Shown here one piece after another: positions 1 through 8,415 of a stretch of 64,000 nucleotides of DNA (positions within the stretch are counted from its first letter, which is position 1; each line of letters begins with the position of its first letter). The stretch covers positions 2,046,001 to 2,110,000 of the forward strand of contig NZ_CP084058.1 of the NCBI RefSeq assembly GCF_020215645.1. Direction: 5' to 3'. Made by a program: the position numbers and the translations under genes. This DNA comes from Nonomuraea gerenzanensis. Lineage in GTDB: Bacteria > Actinomycetota > Actinomycetes > Streptosporangiales > Streptosporangiaceae. Under the pieces are notes generated by a model, which ran no database searches, was not told the DNA's origin, and was given only the letters and a program-made list of their open reading frames with translations.

Positions 1-807
<807 letters not shown>

Positions 808-850
808 CGGAGCGAGCCCGACACCGCCAGCTAGAAGACAGGGAGCCGCT

Positions 851-1408
851 GTGATCGACGAAACCCTCCTCGAAGCCGAGGAAAAGATGGACAAGGCCGT
901 ATCGGTCGCGAAGGAGGACTTCGCGACCATCCGTACGGGCCGCGTCACCCCCTCGATGTTCAACAAGATCAACGCCGAGTACTACGGCACGCCGACGCCG
1001 ATCCAGCAGTTGGCGTCCTTCCACGTGCCCGAGGCGCGCATGGTGACCATTCAGCCCTACGACAAGGGCTCGACGAATGCGATCATCAAGGCCATCCGCG
1101 ACTCCGACCTCGGCGTGAACCCCACCGACGACGGTCAGGTGATCCGTGTGACGTTCCCGGAGCTGTCCGAGGAGCGCCGCAAGGAGTACATCAAGGTCGC
1201 CAGGAACAAGGGCGAGCACGCCAAGGTGTCGGTGCGCAACATCCGCCGCTCCGCCAAGGAGACCCTGGACAAGATGATCAAGGACGGCGAGGCGGGCGAG
1301 GACGAGGTCAGGCGGGCCGAGAAGGAGCTCGACGACCTCACTCAGAAGCACGTCGCGAAGATCGACGAGCTGCTCAAGCACAAGGAAGCCGAGCTGCTCG
1401 AAGTCTGA
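851..1408 (+). CDS. frr: Ribosome recycling factor
   Basis: Releases ribosomes from mRNA after termination together with EF-G. The 185 aa length is exactly that of the family. The N-terminal [21 protein letters not shown] segment (split here only to identify it) and the C-terminal helix containing [17 protein letters not shown] are characteristic of the three-helix-bundle domain; the central [12 protein letters not shown] segment belongs to domain II. The GTG start at 851 follows AGGGAG at about 840. It sits between pyrH and cdsA in the conserved actinobacterial translation/lipid cluster. Confidence 0.97.
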   Translation: MIDETLLEAEEKMDKAVSVAKEDFATIRTGRVTPSMFNKINAEYYGTPTPIQQLASFHVPEARMVTIQPYDKGSTNAIIKAIRDSDLGVNPTDDGQVIRVTFPELSEERRKEYIKVARNKGEHAKVSVRNIRRSAKETLDKMIKDGEAGEDEVRRAEKELDDLTQKHVAKIDELLKHKEAELLEV

Positions 1409-1466
1409 GCGGCGCGCCGCACGGCGGGTCGCCCGGAGCGGTCCGTCGCAGGTAGCGGGTCACCTA

Positions 1467-1493
1467 CGGCCCTCGCCCCGATGGCGGGGGCCG
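1467..1493 (+). terminator. Strong hairpin between frr and cdsA
   Basis: Arms CGGCCCTCGCC (1467-1477) and GGCGGGGGCCG (1483-1493) pair over 11 positions with one G-U wobble and a five-base loop. No T-tract follows, so it may be a Rho-independent terminator of the GC-rich actinomycete type or a processing or attenuation structure between frr and cdsA. Confidence 0.5.
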
Positions 1494-1511
1494 TGGCTCT
1501 TGGAGACGTCT

Positions 1512-2351
1512 GTGGAAGAACGTACGGCTGGCACCAGCTCGAGCGGCGGCAGCCGTACCGGAAGGAACCTGCCCGCCGCGATCGCCGTCGGCCTGGTCCT
1601 GGCCGGGCTGGTCATCGGCACCGTCTACACGATCAAGGAGCTGTTCCTCCTGGTGGTCGTGGGCGCTGTCGGCGTCGGCGTGCTGGAGCTGGTCAAGGCC
1701 TTCGCCACCCGTGAGATCAAGGTGCCCGCCGTGCCCGTGCTGGCGGGCCTGGTGGCGATGCAGGTGGGGGCCTACTGGGGCGGGGCCGAGTGGTTGCTGG
1801 CCACGTTCGCGGTGTTCGCGTTCGTGCTGCTGATCTGGCGGATGTTCAGCGACGGGACGGCCGGTTACGTCCGTGACGCGTCGGCGTCGGTGTTCACGCT
1901 GTTCTATCCGGCGATGCTGAGCGCGTTCGTGGCGCTGATGCTGCACCCGGACGACGGCAACCACCGGGTGCTGATCTTCATCGCGGTGACCGTGGCGAGC
2001 GACATCGGCGGGTACGCCGCCGGTGTGCTGTTCGGCCGGCACCAGCTCACGGTGATCAGCCCGAAGAAGACCTGGGAGGGCCTGGCCGGGTCGGTCGTCG
2101 CCTGCACGGCGGTCGGGGCCTGGCTGGTGATGTGGCTGCTGGGCGGGCAGCTCTGGCAGGGCGCGCTGATCGGGGCGCTGGCGGCGCTGCTGGCGACCGT
2201 GGGCGACCTGATCGAGTCGATGATCAAGCGGGATCTCGGCATCAAGGACATGGGGACGATCCTGCCGGGGCACGGCGGACTGATGGACCGGCTGGACTCG
2301 CTGGTGACCACGCTGGTGCCCGTCTGGCTGCTGATGACGCTGTTCTTCTGA
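1512..2351 (+). CDS. cdsA: Phosphatidate cytidylyltransferase (CDP-diglyceride synthase)
   Basis: Membrane enzyme that makes CDP-diacylglycerol from phosphatidic acid and CTP, the precursor of phosphatidylinositol, cardiolipin and other phospholipids. Several hydrophobic segments span the protein. The C-terminal family signature is visible as KRDLGIKDMGTILPGHGG followed by LMDR (1-based DNA about 2227-2292), with the catalytic Asp-rich and HGG elements. The frame opens with TTG at 1500, but GTG at 1512 is preferred because GGAGA at 1502-1506 lies at ribosome-binding distance from it. Length is then 279 aa, normal for the family. Confidence 0.95.
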   Translation: MEERTAGTSSSGGSRTGRNLPAAIAVGLVLAGLVIGTVYTIKELFLLVVVGAVGVGVLELVKAFATREIKVPAVPVLAGLVAMQVGAYWGGAEWLLATFAVFAFVLLIWRMFSDGTAGYVRDASASVFTLFYPAMLSAFVALMLHPDDGNHRVLIFIAVTVASDIGGYAAGVLFGRHQLTVISPKKTWEGLAGSVVACTAVGAWLVMWLLGGQLWQGALIGALAALLATVGDLIESMIKRDLGIKDMGTILPGHGGLMDRLDSLVTTLVPVWLLMTLFF

Positions 2352-2491
2352 CCTGGGTGTGGTTGCAGGGTCTGCGTGGTTTCATGGCCTGGTGTGATTG
2401 CAGGGTCTGCGTGGTTTCATGGCTTGGTGTGATTGCAGGGTCTGCGTGGTTTCATGACCTAGTGCGACTGCAGGGCCTGCGTGGTGACGGG
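2352..2491. repeat. 35 bp tandem repeat derived from the 3' end of the SUFU-domain gene
   Basis: Four consecutive units start at about 2352, 2388, 2423 and 2458, with periods 36, 35 and 35. Each contains TGCAGGGTCTGCGTGGT or a close variant. The last unit lies inside the end of the leftward gene (its TAG is at 2459-2461) and encodes the C-terminal TTQALQSH; the other three copies lie beyond the stop. The array fills the whole space between the convergent cdsA and SUFU genes. Confidence 0.9.
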
Positions 2492-3475
2492 CGAGAGCCA
2501 GAGCCACCGGACGATCTCACCGCCGAACGCGAATCCCGACATGTCGGGCATGTGGGCCGGGTTGGCCTGCATCAGCACCCCCGAGTACTGCGGCCCCAGC
2601 GGGAACGTCGAAGGCTCGTGATACCACTTGGCCGTGTGCCCGTGGCCCAGCCAGGTCACCGAGTGCCACGGGTACTGCGACAGCCACACCAGCAGCAGCG
2701 CCGCGTCCTTCGGGTCGTCGCGGGTGGCCACGGCCAGCTCGATCCTGGCGTACGCGCCCGGCTTGTCGATCCACTGCTCCACCGTCGGCATGCGCTGGCA
2801 GCTCATCCCCACCGTGGACAGCACGGTGAAGCCCCGATCCCCGTGCGGCGGCCGCTCGGTGATGCCGACGGTCGGCAGCCGCTCGCCGCTTGCGTCCCAG
2901 TAGCGGCCCGCCGGCCCCAGCACCCGGTCCAGATGGCCCATCACGAACTGCTGGAAAGACGGCCACGAGCCCTCGCCGTGCCGCCAGCGCCAGTAGGACC
3001 TGGCGTTCGTGATCCGGGGACGCAGCCCTTCGAGCGCCTCCGACAGCGCCCAGGCGAACGGTGACTCGCCCACGGCGTCGCGGGCGTACCCGGGCATGCC
3101 CCTGCTCATGTCGGCCCAGCCGGGGATGACCGCGAGCAGCTCGTCGTCCTCGTACAGCGCCACGCCGTCGCCCTCCTCGAACCACAGCGGGCTGAGCTGC
3201 CCGAGCGGCCGGCGGCCGTCGGGGTGCAGCGTGTTCGCCCTGGGCATGAGCGGCGGCAGGCCGGCGTTGATGCGCGCCAGGTCCACGACGGCGGGGGCGG
3301 GGCGATGGTTGGCGAGCCAGACGGCTCCGTGGACCGTGCCGTCGGGCGAGCACAGGTAAGCTACCGAGGAGTCCTCGTCCCGCTCGACGACGAGCGTCCG
3401 GCTCCCGTAAGGGTTGCCGGCGGCGAGCACGACCTCGGTGCCACCCTCGCCAGATGCCGACCGAAAAATCGCCAT
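2459..3475 (-). CDS. SUFU (suppressor of fused) domain protein
   Basis: About 338 aa. The C-terminal half carries the pattern seen in bacterial SUFU-domain proteins: [16 protein letters not shown], then an [20 protein letters not shown] stretch and a HTAKW segment. Bacterial members have no settled role; several are proposed immunity or chaperone-like proteins, which is only family-level knowledge. The N-terminal ~150 residues look soluble and have no motif I recognise. The frame is open further upstream, but ATG at 3475 ([12 protein letters not shown]) starts the protein-like sequence. The gene is isolated, convergent with cdsA, and its last codons are part of a tandem repeat. Confidence 0.8.
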   Translation of the reverse strand: MAIFRSASGEGGTEVVLAAGNPYGSRTLVVERDEDSSVAYLCSPDGTVHGAVWLANHRPAPAVVDLARINAGLPPLMPRANTLHPDGRRPLGQLSPLWFEEGDGVALYEDDELLAVIPGWADMSRGMPGYARDAVGESPFAWALSEALEGLRPRITNARSYWRWRHGEGSWPSFQQFVMGHLDRVLGPAGRYWDASGERLPTVGITERPPHGDRGFTVLSTVGMSCQRMPTVEQWIDKPGAYARIELAVATRDDPKDAALLLVWLSQYPWHSVTWLGHGHTAKWYHEPSTFPLGPQYSGVLMQANPAHMPDMSGFAFGGEIVRWLWLSPVTTQALQSH

Positions 3476-3599
3476 ACGAGATGACTGTAGATCGGTCGGA
3501 GACCAAGACGCGAGCCGTAGTGAGACCAGGAATGCCACCTCCGATCCGAACGTTGATTACCCTGGTCGCAAACCCCTCAAGCTAAGCAAAGGCAGCACA

Positions 3600-4700
3600 G
3601 TGTCCCAGCCTCCAGGTCAGCTCACCTTCATCGCGCCGCGGCGGGCCAAGCCCGCACGGCACCTGGCCGACCTGTCGATGGCCGACCGGCGGGCCGCCGT
3701 GACGGAGCTGGGAGAGAAGGCGTTCCGCGCCGACCAGCTCTCGCGCCACTACTTCGAGCGCCTCACCACCGACGTGCAGGCGATGACCGACCTGCCCGCT
3801 GCGGCCAGGGAGAAGCTCTCCGCCCTGCTGCCCACGCTGCTCACGCCCGTCAGGGAGCTGACCACCGACCGCGGCACCACGCGCAAGACGTTGTGGAAGC
3901 TGTTCGACGGGGCGCTGGTGGAGTCGGTGCTCATGCGCTACCCCGACCGCGTCACGATGTGCGTGTCGTCGCAGGCCGGCTGCGGCATGAACTGCCCGTT
4001 CTGCGCCACCGGGCAGGCCGGGCTGACCAGGAACATGTCCACCGCCGAGATCGTCGAGCAGGTCGTGGCCGGCGCCCGCGCGCTGGCCGCCGGCGAGGTG
4101 CCCGGCGGGCCAGGGCGGGTCAGCAACGTCGTGTTCATGGGCATGGGCGAGCCGCTGGCCAACTACAAGCAGGTGATCGGGGCGGTGCGCCGCATGGTCG
4201 AGCCGGCGCCGCACGGGCTCGGCATCTCCGCGCGCGGCGTCACGGTCTCCACCGTGGGGCTGGTGCCCGCCATCAACAAGCTCGCCGACGAGGGGCTGCC
4301 GGTGACGCTCGCGCTGTCGCTGCACGCGCCGGACGACGAGCTGCGCGACACGCTGGTGCCGATCAACACGCGCTGGAAGGTCGGCGAGGTGCTCGACGCC
4401 GCCTGGGCGTACGCGGCGAAGACCAAGCGGCGGGTCTCGATCGAGTACGCGCTGATCAAGGACATCAACGACCAGGAGTGGCGGGCCGACCTGCTCGGCA
4501 AGCTGGTCAGGAACAAGCTCGTGCACGTCAACCTGATCCCGCTCAACCCGACGCCCGGCTCCAAGTGGACGGCCTCGCGGCCGGAGGACGAGCGGGCGTT
4601 CGTGCGGCGGCTGGAGTTCCACGGCGTGCCGGTGACGGTGCGCGACACGCGCGGGCGCGAGATCGACGGCGCCTGCGGGCAGCTCGCCGCCGCCGAATAG
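3600..4700 (+). CDS. rlmN: 23S rRNA (adenine2503-C2)-methyltransferase
   Basis: Radical-SAM enzyme that methylates C2 of A2503 in 23S rRNA and A37 in some tRNAs. The cluster-binding Cys-x3-Cys-x2-Cys (CGMNCPFC, Cys128, 132, 135) is present, as is the conserved C-terminal Cys in GACGQ (about 359) needed for the methyl-cysteine intermediate. The 366 aa length from the GTG at 3600 fits the family. The frame extends upstream to 3414, but that extension overlaps the opposite SUFU gene and lacks family similarity. The location just after cdsA is typical of actinobacteria. Confidence 0.96.
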   Translation: MSQPPGQLTFIAPRRAKPARHLADLSMADRRAAVTELGEKAFRADQLSRHYFERLTTDVQAMTDLPAAAREKLSALLPTLLTPVRELTTDRGTTRKTLWKLFDGALVESVLMRYPDRVTMCVSSQAGCGMNCPFCATGQAGLTRNMSTAEIVEQVVAGARALAAGEVPGGPGRVSNVVFMGMGEPLANYKQVIGAVRRMVEPAPHGLGISARGVTVSTVGLVPAINKLADEGLPVTLALSLHAPDDELRDTLVPINTRWKVGEVLDAAWAYAAKTKRRVSIEYALIKDINDQEWRADLLGKLVRNKLVHVNLIPLNPTPGSKWTASRPEDERAFVRRLEFHGVPVTVRDTRGREIDGACGQLAAAE

Positions 4701-4703
4701 CCG

Positions 4704-4733
4704 GTACGTACGGGGCACGGCCCGCGGACGTAC
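4704..4733. terminator. Hairpin between convergent rlmN and ABC permease genes
   Basis: GTACGT (4704-4709) pairs with ACGTAC (4728-4733), with an inner GGG/CCC pairing. It lies in the 40 bp between two convergent stop codons, so it could serve both strands. There is no clear T-tract. Confidence 0.4.
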
Positions 4734-4740
4734 GGCCACG

Positions 4741-5409
4741 TCACGAGCGGCGGCGGAGCCAGGCGTAGGCCGCCAGGCCGATCAGGCACCACGCCAGCGA
4801 GATCGCGGTCAGCTCCGGGAAGTGGCCGAGCAGCTCGCCGGAGTTGGCGGCCTTCATCCATGAGATGAGCGGCACCGTCAGCCAGTACAGCGAGGTCGAG
4901 CTCAGCAGCAGCATCCCCAGGAAGCCGAGCAGCAGGCTCATGATCGAGATGGCCGGCGACGGCAGGATGGCGCGGCTGGTGAGGGCGCCGAGGGCGGTGC
5001 CCGCCAGCGCGGAGACCACGTACAGGAGGAGTGCCGCCAGGAGCAGGCCGGACGGCGGGGAGCCGGAGACGCCGGCGAACAGGGCCCAGAGCAGGCCGAG
5101 CGCCGCGAACACCACGCAGGCCGCGAACGCCGCCAGCAGCCCCGCCGCCACCTCCTTGCCGCGGCCGCCCACCTGGATCGCCGACATCTCGCGCTGGCGG
5201 TCCGGCTCGGTATCGAGCAGGCTTCTGGCCGCCCAGGCCAGGATGGGGACGAGGAGCACGGCGCCGTCCACGAGCACGGTGGCCTCGGCGCCCTTCGGCG
5301 CTCGGCTGCCGTGGACGATGGCCAGCAGGGCGAGGGTGAGCAGGAGCGCCTGGTACACGCGGTGGGAGCGGACGTAGGCGGTCAGGCGGTAGGCGGCGAG
5401 GGGGATCAA
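4741..5409 (-). CDS. ABC-2 type transporter membrane protein
   Basis: A 222 aa hydrophobic protein with about six predicted membrane segments (for example the LLLTLALLAIVHG, VLLVPILAWAA, FAACVVFAALGLLWALFAGV and LLLGFLGMLLLSS regions). The TTG start at 5409 overlaps the TGA of the upstream ATPase gene (TTGA), so the two are translationally coupled and almost certainly form one ABC transporter. The substrate cannot be read from the sequence. No catalytic motifs are seen, and the short length suggests it functions as a dimer. Confidence 0.75.
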   Translation of the reverse strand: MIPLAAYRLTAYVRSHRVYQALLLTLALLAIVHGSRAPKGAEATVLVDGAVLLVPILAWAARSLLDTEPDRQREMSAIQVGGRGKEVAAGLLAAFAACVVFAALGLLWALFAGVSGSPPSGLLLAALLLYVVSALAGTALGALTSRAILPSPAISIMSLLLGFLGMLLLSSTSLYWLTVPLISWMKAANSGELLGHFPELTAISLAWCLIGLAAYAWLRRRS

Positions 5410-6308
5410 CCGGTCTCCTCGGTCTGCGCGGTCCGGGGGGTGGGCTCGTGGGCGGGGGCCTCGATCTCGCGGGCCTGGAAGCCTTCCTCCCGCATCCTGG
5501 CCAGGAAGCGCGCCAGCTCATCGGCGGGCACCGTGACGGCCACAGTGGCGTGCGCGGTGGTGTGCGCGGTGGTGTGCGCGGTGGTGTGCGCGGTGGCGGG
5601 CGCGGTGGTATGCGCGGTGGCGGGCGCCGCGGCATGCGCGGTGGCGTGCGGGGTGGTCGGCGCGGTGGTGTGAGCGGAGGCCGACGCTGTCACGTGCGGG
5701 GTGGTGTGCGCGGTGGTGCTTTCCTTGAGGTGGCCGTCCACCATGGACCAGTGACGCAGGCCGGGCAGCCCGCGCAGGCCGCCCTGATGATCGCTGACGA
5801 TGACGATCCCGCCCCGCCCCGCCACCTCGGTGGCGATCGACGGCAACACCTCACGCGTGTCGGCGTCGAGACCGGCGAACGGCTCGTCCAGGATCAGCAG
5901 CCCGGGCTCGGCCATCAGCGCCTGCGCCAGGCCGACCTTGTGGGCGCTGCCCTTGGACAGGTCGCCGAGCGGGGTGGCGAGCAGGTGCCCCATGTCGAGC
6001 CGCTCGATCCACGGCTCCCAGCGGGCGCCGCCGCGGACGCGGGACATGTGCCGCAGGTACGCCGTGACCGTGAACGGCTGGCTCGCAGGGAACCGGTCGG
6101 GCGCGAAGCCGACCACCGGGGGACGGTCGGCGATGGCACCCGTGGTGGGCCGGGCGAGGCCGGCCAGGAGGCGGAGCAGGGTGGACTTGCCTGCTCCGTT
6201 CACGCCGGTCAGCTCGATCACTTCGCCGGGGGCGAGGTGGGCGTCGGCGTCTTCGATGACGAGTGGATCACGTCTTCGGTAACGGAAGGAGACCTTGGAC
6301 AGCCGCAT
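5406..6308 (-). CDS. ABC transporter ATP-binding protein with His/Thr/Ala repeat linker
   Basis: The 300 aa protein has Walker A GVNGAGKST at residues 35-43, a variant signature at DLSKGSAHKVGLAQAL, and Walker B LLILDEPFAGLD. It energises the adjacent membrane protein. Residues about 196-255 are an unusual low-complexity linker built from TAHT/TAHA/APAT units, very rich in His, Thr and Ala; a short helical tail with ADELARFLARMREEGFQ follows. ATG at 6308 (MRLSKVSFRY) is the start that fits ABC proteins; the open frame further upstream runs into the neighbouring promoter region. Confidence 0.88.
   Translation of the reverse strand: MRLSKVSFRYRRRDPLVIEDADAHLAPGEVIELTGVNGAGKSTLLRLLAGLARPTTGAIADRPPVVGFAPDRFPASQPFTVTAYLRHMSRVRGGARWEPWIERLDMGHLLATPLGDLSKGSAHKVGLAQALMAEPGLLILDEPFAGLDADTREVLPSIATEVAGRGGIVIVSDHQGGLRGLPGLRHWSMVDGHLKESTTAHTTPHVTASASAHTTAPTTPHATAHAAAPATAHTTAPATAHTTAHTTAHTTAHATVAVTVPADELARFLARMREEGFQAREIEAPAHEPTPRTAQTEETG
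5545..5722. repeat. 12 bp minisatellite inside the ABC ATPase gene
   Basis: About 15 degenerate copies of a 12 bp unit resembling GCGGTGGTGTGC. The four or five units near 5545-5590 are nearly identical and the rest are diverged. Because 12 is a multiple of 3 the reading frame is kept, giving the AHTT-type repeats in the protein. Confidence 0.85.
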
Positions 6309-6401
6309 GATCCCGTAACGGTATATGTCGGGTCGCAGGTTCGGCGTAAAGGTCCGACAATAGAGGAACCCCCGGCACGTAAGACCCAAGAGGAGTGAGG
6401 C

Positions 6402-6953
6402 TTGAACCGCTTTCCGCGCGTCATGGGTATGCGTTCAGGCTATGACCCCGTCGAGGTGGACGCCCTGATCGGGCGGATCGAGTCCACGCTCGGGCGAGGC
6501 TCGCACCTGGTGGAGCCCGTCACCGCCGACGAGGTCCGCACGGCCACGTTCCGCGCGAAACGCGGCGGTTACCAGGAGACCGCGGTGGACTTCGCGCTGG
6601 AGGCGTTCGTGGTGGCGCTGGAGACCCAGGCCAAGCGGCCCATCCGCCTGGCCATGGCCGAGCCCACCGGTGAGATGCTGCGCGAGCAGTGGTTCGAGAC
6701 GCAGGCGGCGCGGGTGGAGCGGGTGGCGTTCAGGCCCGGCCGCATGGGCACCGGCTACAACGAGGACGAGATCGACGCCTTCCTCGACCGCATCGTGGCC
6801 ACGTTACGCGGCACGACCGACTATCCGGTGACGGCGAAGGAGGTGCGGGGGGCGAAGTTCTCGACCGTGATGTTCAAGGCCGGTTATCTCATCGCGGACG
6901 TGGACGCGTTCCTCGCGGGCATCGCCGACGTCCTGGAGCAGCGGGCACTCTAG
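6402..6953 (+). CDS. DivIVA domain-containing protein
   Basis: A 183 aa soluble protein with two copies of the DivIVA-domain pattern: GYDPVEVDALIGRI near residue 14 and GYNEDEIDAFLDRI near 118, plus related RTATFRAKRGGYQETAVD and RGAKFSTVMFKAGYLIADVDAFL segments. Such small proteins in actinomycetes are usually annotated only by domain; a link to the cell-pole protein DivIVA is by homology of the short motif, and no coiled coil long enough for DivIVA itself is present. The TTG start at 6402 follows AGGAG at 6391-6395. Confidence 0.85.
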   Translation: MNRFPRVMGMRSGYDPVEVDALIGRIESTLGRGSHLVEPVTADEVRTATFRAKRGGYQETAVDFALEAFVVALETQAKRPIRLAMAEPTGEMLREQWFETQAARVERVAFRPGRMGTGYNEDEIDAFLDRIVATLRGTTDYPVTAKEVRGAKFSTVMFKAGYLIADVDAFLAGIADVLEQRAL

Positions 6954-7609
6954 GCCGCTGTCTCAGCCGTCTCCGCCGTCGCGAGCAGGCCGCGCAGGTC
7001 GGGCTGCACGTGCGGGACGATCGCGGCGTCGTCCGGCCGCGCGCCGTGGCGGTTGATCCACACGCGGGGCAGCCCGAGCCGGTGCGCGGGCTCCATGTCG
7101 TGGAAGTAGCTCTGGGCCGCGTGCACCCACACCTCCGGCTCGTACGAGCGCCTGAACATCTCGAAGTGCGCGGGCGACGGCTTGTACGCGCCCGCGTCCT
7201 CCGCCGTCACCACCGCGTCGAACGGCACGGGCAGCCGCCGCCGCGTCCCGGCGATGAGATCGCGGTCGCAGTTGGTCAGCAGCGCCAGCCGCCACCCGGC
7301 CTCGCGCAGCGCTGACAGCTCGGCGCCCACCTCGGGGAAGACCGGCCAGTACGGCAGCGTCGCCGCCAGCACCGTGGCGTCGTCCGCGCCGAGCTCCACC
7401 TTCTCCTCCTCGCACGCCCTGCGCAGGGTCTCGGCCAGCACGTCGCGGTAGCGCATGGCGGGCGACTCGGCCTGGACGACGTGCTCGTGCCGGTTGTACG
7501 CCTCCAGCAGCCGCGCCCCCTGCCCCGGCGCGATCAGCTCGGCGCTGGTGCGGATGCCGTGCCGCCAGTCGACGAGGGTTCCGAAACAGTCGAACGTGAT
7601 CCATCGCAT
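6950..7609 (-). CDS. HAD-family hydrolase (haloacid dehalogenase type)
   Basis: A 219 aa cytosolic hydrolase. It begins with ITFDCFGTLVDW, the HAD motif I with the nucleophilic Asp7 and the x-x-G-T pattern of the haloacid dehalogenase subgroup. Motif II is LLTNCDRD, and motif III/IV surrounds GAYKPSPAHFE, which has the conserved Lys. The substrate is unknown. ATG at 7609 is the natural start. Its 3' end overlaps the stop of the DivIVA-domain gene by four bases, and it is divergent from the GNAT gene with only about 20 bp between the starts. Confidence 0.9.
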   Translation of the reverse strand: MRWITFDCFGTLVDWRHGIRTSAELIAPGQGARLLEAYNRHEHVVQAESPAMRYRDVLAETLRRACEEEKVELGADDATVLAATLPYWPVFPEVGAELSALREAGWRLALLTNCDRDLIAGTRRRLPVPFDAVVTAEDAGAYKPSPAHFEMFRRSYEPEVWVHAAQSYFHDMEPAHRLGLPRVWINRHGARPDDAAIVPHVQPDLRGLLATAETAETAA

Positions 7610-7628
7610 GGCTCCCATAATGACGGTC

Positions 7629-8111
7629 ATGAGCATTTCCGTCCGTGACACCCGTCCCGACGACCTGCCGGCGGTCACCCGCGTGCTCACCGAGAGCTGG
7701 GGCGGCACCACGCTGATGGTGCTGGGGAGCGGCGAGCTGGTGGATGTGGCCAAGCTGCCGGGGTTCGTCGCCGAGGTGGACGGCGAGCTAGCCGGTCTGG
7801 TCACCTACCTGGAGCAAGACGGCGCCGTGGAGATCGCCTCGCTGAACGCCGTGCTGCCCGGCAGGGGAGTGGGCAGGGCGCTGCTCGACGCGGTGCGTGC
7901 GGCCGCCGCCGAGCGGGGCGCGACCCGGCTGTGGCTGATCACCACCAACGACAACACCCACGCCCTGCGCTTCTACCAGCGCTACGGATTCGACCTCGTC
8001 GCCCTGCACAGGAACGCCATGGACCGCGTGCGGGCGCTCAAGCCCAGTATCCCGGCGGAGTCCGACGGGATCCCGATCAGGCACGAGCTGGAGCTTGAGC
8101 TACGCCCCTAG
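7629..8111 (+). CDS. GNAT-family N-acetyltransferase
   Basis: A 160 aa acetyltransferase with the acetyl-CoA-binding pattern LPGRGVGRALLDAVRAAA (motif A, R/Q-x-x-G-x-G/A) and a C-terminal RLWLITTNDNTHALRFYQRYGF that is characteristic of GNAT motif B. The acceptor substrate is not known. ATG at 7629 (MSISVRDTRPDD) is chosen; another in-frame ATG lies at 7620. No ribosome-binding site precedes either, so the message may be leaderless. The neighbouring HAD gene starts at 7609 on the other strand. Confidence 0.88.
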   Translation: MSISVRDTRPDDLPAVTRVLTESWGGTTLMVLGSGELVDVAKLPGFVAEVDGELAGLVTYLEQDGAVEIASLNAVLPGRGVGRALLDAVRAAAAERGATRLWLITTNDNTHALRFYQRYGFDLVALHRNAMDRVRALKPSIPAESDGIPIRHELELELRP

Positions 8112-8415
8112 CAGGGCGCTGCGCAGCACGTCCGGGAGCGAGGCGGGCTTGCTCGACGTCGGCCAGCTCCGGGGCGACGGGGCGGCGCTTCGCCTCGTAA
8201 GTGTCGAACGCGCTGATGCTCGCCCAGGAGGAGCCGGCCGAGGCGCTGGAGCGGCGCGAGCACGCCGTGGCTGCGACGCTGGCCGCCCTGGAGGAGGGGG
8301 GCCGCGACGCTGGCCGCTCTGGAGGAGGGGCTGGTCGCCGTGGGCGTGCCACGTGCGGCGGTGCTGAAGGGTAGAGTGCCTGCGTACGGTGACGGCGGCG
8401 CTCGGATGAGCAGGC
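8112..8415. other. Gene-free, possibly degenerate stretch
   Basis: No intact gene is convincing here. On the plus strand an ATG at 8216 opens a protein-like sequence (MLAQEEPAEALERREHAV) that is broken by a 31 bp duplication. On the minus strand a fragment near the GNAT stop reads AFDTYEAKRRPVAPELADVEQA and, after a frame change, SLPDVLRSALLG. Either may be a gene remnant. Confidence 0.4.
8273..8330. repeat. Two-copy 27 bp direct repeat, period 31 bp
   Basis: GCGACGCTGGCCGCCCTGGA at 8273 and GCGACGCTGGCCGCTCTGGA at 8304 begin two 27 bp copies differing at one base. The 31 bp period shifts the plus-strand reading frame, so a TLAALEEG-type sequence appears once in each of two frames. Confidence 0.85.

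Noticed and set aside
2352..2491. Possible CRISPR or attachment-site array
   Set aside because: The 35 bp units are directly adjacent with no spacers, and one unit is part of a coding sequence; no integrase or cas gene is present.
5545..5722. Possible CRISPR array because of regular short repeats
   Set aside because: Units are 12 bp, contiguous without spacers and lie in frame inside an ABC ATPase gene.
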